From assembly GCA_965153355.1 (NCBI GenBank), contig OZ231126.1, positions 97,650,001 to 97,714,000 of the forward strand: a stretch of DNA of 64,000 nucleotides, written 5' to 3'. Both the position numbers and the translations under genes were made by a program. This document shows, one piece after another, positions 61,938 through 64,000 of this stretch (position 1 is its first letter; the number at the start of each line of letters is the position of its first letter). The DNA comes from Flaccisagitta enflata. Its lineage: Eukaryota; Chaetognatha; Sagittoidea; Aphragmophora. The notes beneath the pieces were generated by a model. It did no database searches. It worked only from the letters and a program-made list of their open reading frames with translations, and was not told the DNA's origin.

Positions 61938-62738
61938 CTGGCGCAAACGTTCTCCACCCGTACTCTTTGGTAGTCGCTCAAAATGGCGCCGACAGCAACT
62001 CCCTCGATGCCACCTTCAACGCTGAGGGAAAACAAGATACCTCCGTTTTAAAGTTACTTTCGTAATTAAATCAACTAAGCTATCGGTACCATATTTTTTT
62101 CTAAATAGCGCCCTGGGCGCTTTTGAAATTGAAAAATGACTTTGCTTTTCGACCTCATCTCCTTGCGTCAGTTCGTAATCTTTGTCATGTACGTCTATTT
62201 CGTCTTCACTTTCACTCACTTGTCGTTGACTTCCTTGAGTAAGTTGAACAAGTCCTCGACCTCGTCTCCTTGCGTAGGTTCGTAATCTTTGTCAATGGCG
62301 AGTCCGCTGCCTTCTAGATCGCGACGGAACAGCGGCAGATCCATGGCTTCGGCGTACAGGTCGATCACTTCGTGACCCACAGTCTGATACATCATGGAAT
62401 CCAACTCGTCGCTGTCTTCTTGCTTTGGCCTACAGAAGGCGTTGGAGGGGAAGGGGGGAAATGTGGAGGGCAGAGAAGGAAAATGCATACAAAACACAGG
62501 TAACCAGAGCGATCCATGTATCGGATACATTGTATCCTATATGTTATTCTACAGAATGATCCATATATCCTTTAGATTTAATTTTACAACGAGATCGATA
62601 TATCCTAGCACTTAATCTGTGAGGGCCTCTATCGTACCTCAAATTAGCCAATGCGACGAGTTCATGTCCCTCGGCGACGACATTAATCAAATTATAGCAA
62701 GAGTCTTTGCCCCCGCTTACTAATCCGACAACCCGCAT
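61938..62738 (-). CDS. DPH6: DPH6 exons 1-3 (present once): PP-loop ATPase N-terminus
   Basis: Exons 62638-62738, 62220-62429 and 61938-62021, minus strand. They encode MRVVGLVSGGKDSCYN (PP-loop SGGKDS at residues 8-13), SDELDSMMYQTVGHEVIDLY, GDEVEDLFNLLKEV and GAILSDYQRVRVENVC, all hallmarks of diphthine-ammonia ligase. The enzyme uses ATP and ammonium to amidate diphthine on translation elongation factor 2, the last step of diphthamide synthesis in the cytosol. Junction phases (AG/G, AA/C, AG/A) are consistent, and exon 3 leads into either exon-4 copy. The start Met fits the family. About 520 bp separate it from the stop codon of the next gene upstream. Confidence 0.95.
62140..62200 (-). 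pseudogene. Partial duplicate of DPH6 exon 2 sequence in intron 2
   Basis: Just 3' of the exon-2 donor, GACAAAGATTACGAACTGAC is followed by GCAAGGAGATGAGGTCGA. This repeats the exon-2 codons for DKDYE-TQGDEVE. The similarity stops there: no donor follows, and the frame continues into unrelated residues. It is best read as an exon-fragment duplication rather than an extra exon. Confidence 0.6.
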
Positions 62739-63261
62739 CGTGTGGGTCTGTCAATGTTAATAATTTTCGTTTTTCAGAAACAATTTAATTCCCTTTTCGG
62801 TTACTCGTCCGTGTTTCTCATCTGATGAGACAGAACCAGAATTAGTTCACAAAATGACTCATATCACAGTTGCACCTTTCTTATTTTGTAACAAGACCTT
62901 GACGGAAGTAAAAACGAACATGAACAAGGAGACATTTAATAACGGAAATGGAAGTAGTAACAATTTCAACGATGTCCACTAAAAAAGAGGGTGATGGGCA
63001 GGGAAATGTTGAGGGAAAGAATTAACGATGAGGTTTTAAAGAAACGCTAAAACTTGGCAATCAAATCTTTTTCCTTTTGCAATATGATTGGTTTTGAGGA
63101 GCAAAAAAGTAGGAAATAACCACTGAATCAGTCACGGCACCTGGACGGTAAAGCCAGGTTAGGGTAGAGCACAAAAAAAAAAAACGCTCCGCGGACCGAC
63201 GAACGGACAGACGGGTGAGCAAAGTCATAAATTGATGCGAGTACGCGTCTAAAAATGACAA
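62739..63261. promoter_or_regulatory. Intergenic/likely promoter interval of DPH6
   Basis: This ~520-bp gap must hold the 3' UTR of the upstream gene and the DPH6 promoter, since both genes are on the minus strand. I see no clear TATA box or other decisive element. Half of it near 63120-63257 is occupied by a hairpin-tail fragment. Confidence 0.35.
63120..63257 (+). mobile_element. Hairpin-tail family, GATGCGA-type tail
   Basis: GCGGACCGACGAACGGACAG, then GATGCGAGTACGCGTCTAAA, ending only five bases from the stop codon of the upstream gene. The tail is the same subtype as the satellite monomer's GATGCGAGGACGCATC. Confidence 0.6.
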
Positions 63262-64000
63262 TTAGTCCTCTTCCTCTTCTTCCTCTTCCCCCTCATCGCT
63301 CGTCTCCGTATCTTGCATCGCCTCCAACTTTTCCAAGAGAAAGACGAGTCTCTCCTCGACGGCTTTGACGGCCGATTCGGGAACAGCGCCACCAACGGCA
63401 GGAATCTCGCCTCCACAATGAGAAGAAAACGCCGCAGAAAAATTCCTCACGAAATTCTCAAAGGTTTTCTTGGAGGGACCTTCGCTTTGACACTTTTGCA
63501 AAAGACTGACATCCATCTCGTGAGTCCATTTCGCGGTGGTCGTCGTCGTTTCTGGTGTTTCTGATGAGAGTTTCTGAGACTGATCCGCGGCATCATTTTG
63601 AGGTAATTGTTGTCCCTTTTGGCCGCCGTCAGCCGACAACGATGACGAACCAGCGTCTCTTGAAGAAGCGACTTCCGACCTGCGTTGATCCTCTGTCGAA
63701 TCGGCGCGCCTCGTGCCCGTCACGATGGCGTTTTCAGAAGCAGCATGCGAGGATGGTAATTTCTCCGCCGATGAGGCTGGAGAGGATGGTGAGGATGGTG
63801 GTCGAGTTGTCACGGACTCGTGTTCCGCTGCCACATCGACGTCGTTTTCCGGCGACGCGATTGTGGCATCCGGCGCCTTTCCAGACGCCACCGTGAAGAC
63901 GATGGATTCCTCGTCCTGGGATAGACAGTCGTCTCCGGCGCTCACCACGTACGCGGAAGAAGCTTCGGCGGCGGAAAGACCGAAATCCGCGCCGTAAGTT
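63262..64000 (-). CDS. 3' end of an unidentified gene with possible SANT/Myb-like C-terminus
   Basis: The minus-strand frame is open from the window edge to TAA at 63262-63264, at least 240 codons. It is probably the last exon, continuing beyond 64,000. The first ~150 visible residues are Ser/Ala/Glu/Asp-rich and look disordered. Then KWTHEMDVSLLQKCQSEGPS and KKTFENFVRNFSAAF lead to a predicted helix AVKAVEERLVFLLEKLEAMQ and a terminal EGEEEEEEED tail. The W-(x)n-E-D/LL-CQ-x-GPS-x-x-TF pattern recalls the divergent SANT/Myb-like domain near the C-terminus of GON4L and CASP8AP2 (FLASH), which are nuclear proteins. That is a resemblance from memory, not a proven assignment. The apparent start at 63948 is GTG and not real. 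Confidence 0.55.
   Translation of the reverse strand, partial: TYGADFGLSAAEASSAYVVSAGDDCLSQDEESIVFTVASGKAPDATIASPENDVDVAAEHESVTTRPPSSPSSPASSAEKLPSSHAASENAIVTGTRRADSTEDQRRSEVASSRDAGSSSLSADGGQKGQQLPQNDAADQSQKLSSETPETTTTTAKWTHEMDVSLLQKCQSEGPSKKTFENFVRNFSAAFSSHCGGEIPAVGGAVPESAVKAVEERLVFLLEKLEAMQDTETSDEGEEEEEEED

Noticed and set aside
63713-63997. Plus-strand 94-codon frame ending near a GTAAGT-like site at the window edge
   Set aside because: Overlaps the longer minus-strand frame with SANT-like features; the donor-like sequence alone is weak evidence.

Overview
This is a eukaryotic, probably invertebrate-animal, nuclear window. The genes are split by GT-AG introns. One gene is a full phosducin-like 3 orthologue. 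There are degenerate TTAGGG-like stretches and a heavy load of short non-autonomous DNA transposons, satellites and microsatellites. I cannot name the species from sequence alone. There is no prokaryotic signature, no rRNA, no intact tRNA and no autonomous transposase that I could recognise.

Layout. About 1-28,700 holds no gene that I recognise. It is a nested landscape of terminal-inverted-repeat (TIR) elements, several with clear target-site duplications (TSDs), plus AT-rich minisatellites. It also carries many copies of a dispersed family with an AACAAGG head, a variable core, a GGAC/GACC-rich stretch and a GTCGCGT...ACGCGAC hairpin tail. At 29,665-34,892 (minus) lies a complete six-exon PDCL3 gene (243 aa, CCT co-chaperone). 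From 35,384 to 62,738 (minus) lies a DPH6 gene, the diphthine-ammonia ligase of diphthamide synthesis. It is the long form, with an ATP-pyrophosphatase domain followed by a Ser-rich/acidic linker and two RidA-like domains. At 63,262-64,000 (minus) is the 3' end of a third gene with a possible SANT/Myb-like C-terminus. The three genes point the same way and are separated by only about 0.5 kb, although their introns are full of repeats.

The main oddity is inside DPH6. Exons 1-3 occur once (right) and the terminal exon once (left), but the 14 exons between them occur twice: a right block (54,661-61,793) and a left block (35,706-48,843). A 5.8-kb satellite of 128-bp monomers separates the blocks. 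Every exon has the same length in both blocks, reading frames are open, and the 14-exon set is 2,016 nt long with phase-compatible ends. One pass gives an 845-codon protein. Splicing through both blocks would also stay in frame. The blocks differ by transposon insertions with intact empty sites in the partner. This could be a real partial gene duplication or two haplotypes joined end to end by the assembler; the sequence alone cannot decide.

The satellite monomer carries the same hairpin tail as the dispersed family, so the satellite probably arose by tandem amplification of a transposon end. Two minisatellites appear to have been seeded from gene sequence: one from the DPH6 exon/intron donor and one from the last codons of PDCL3.
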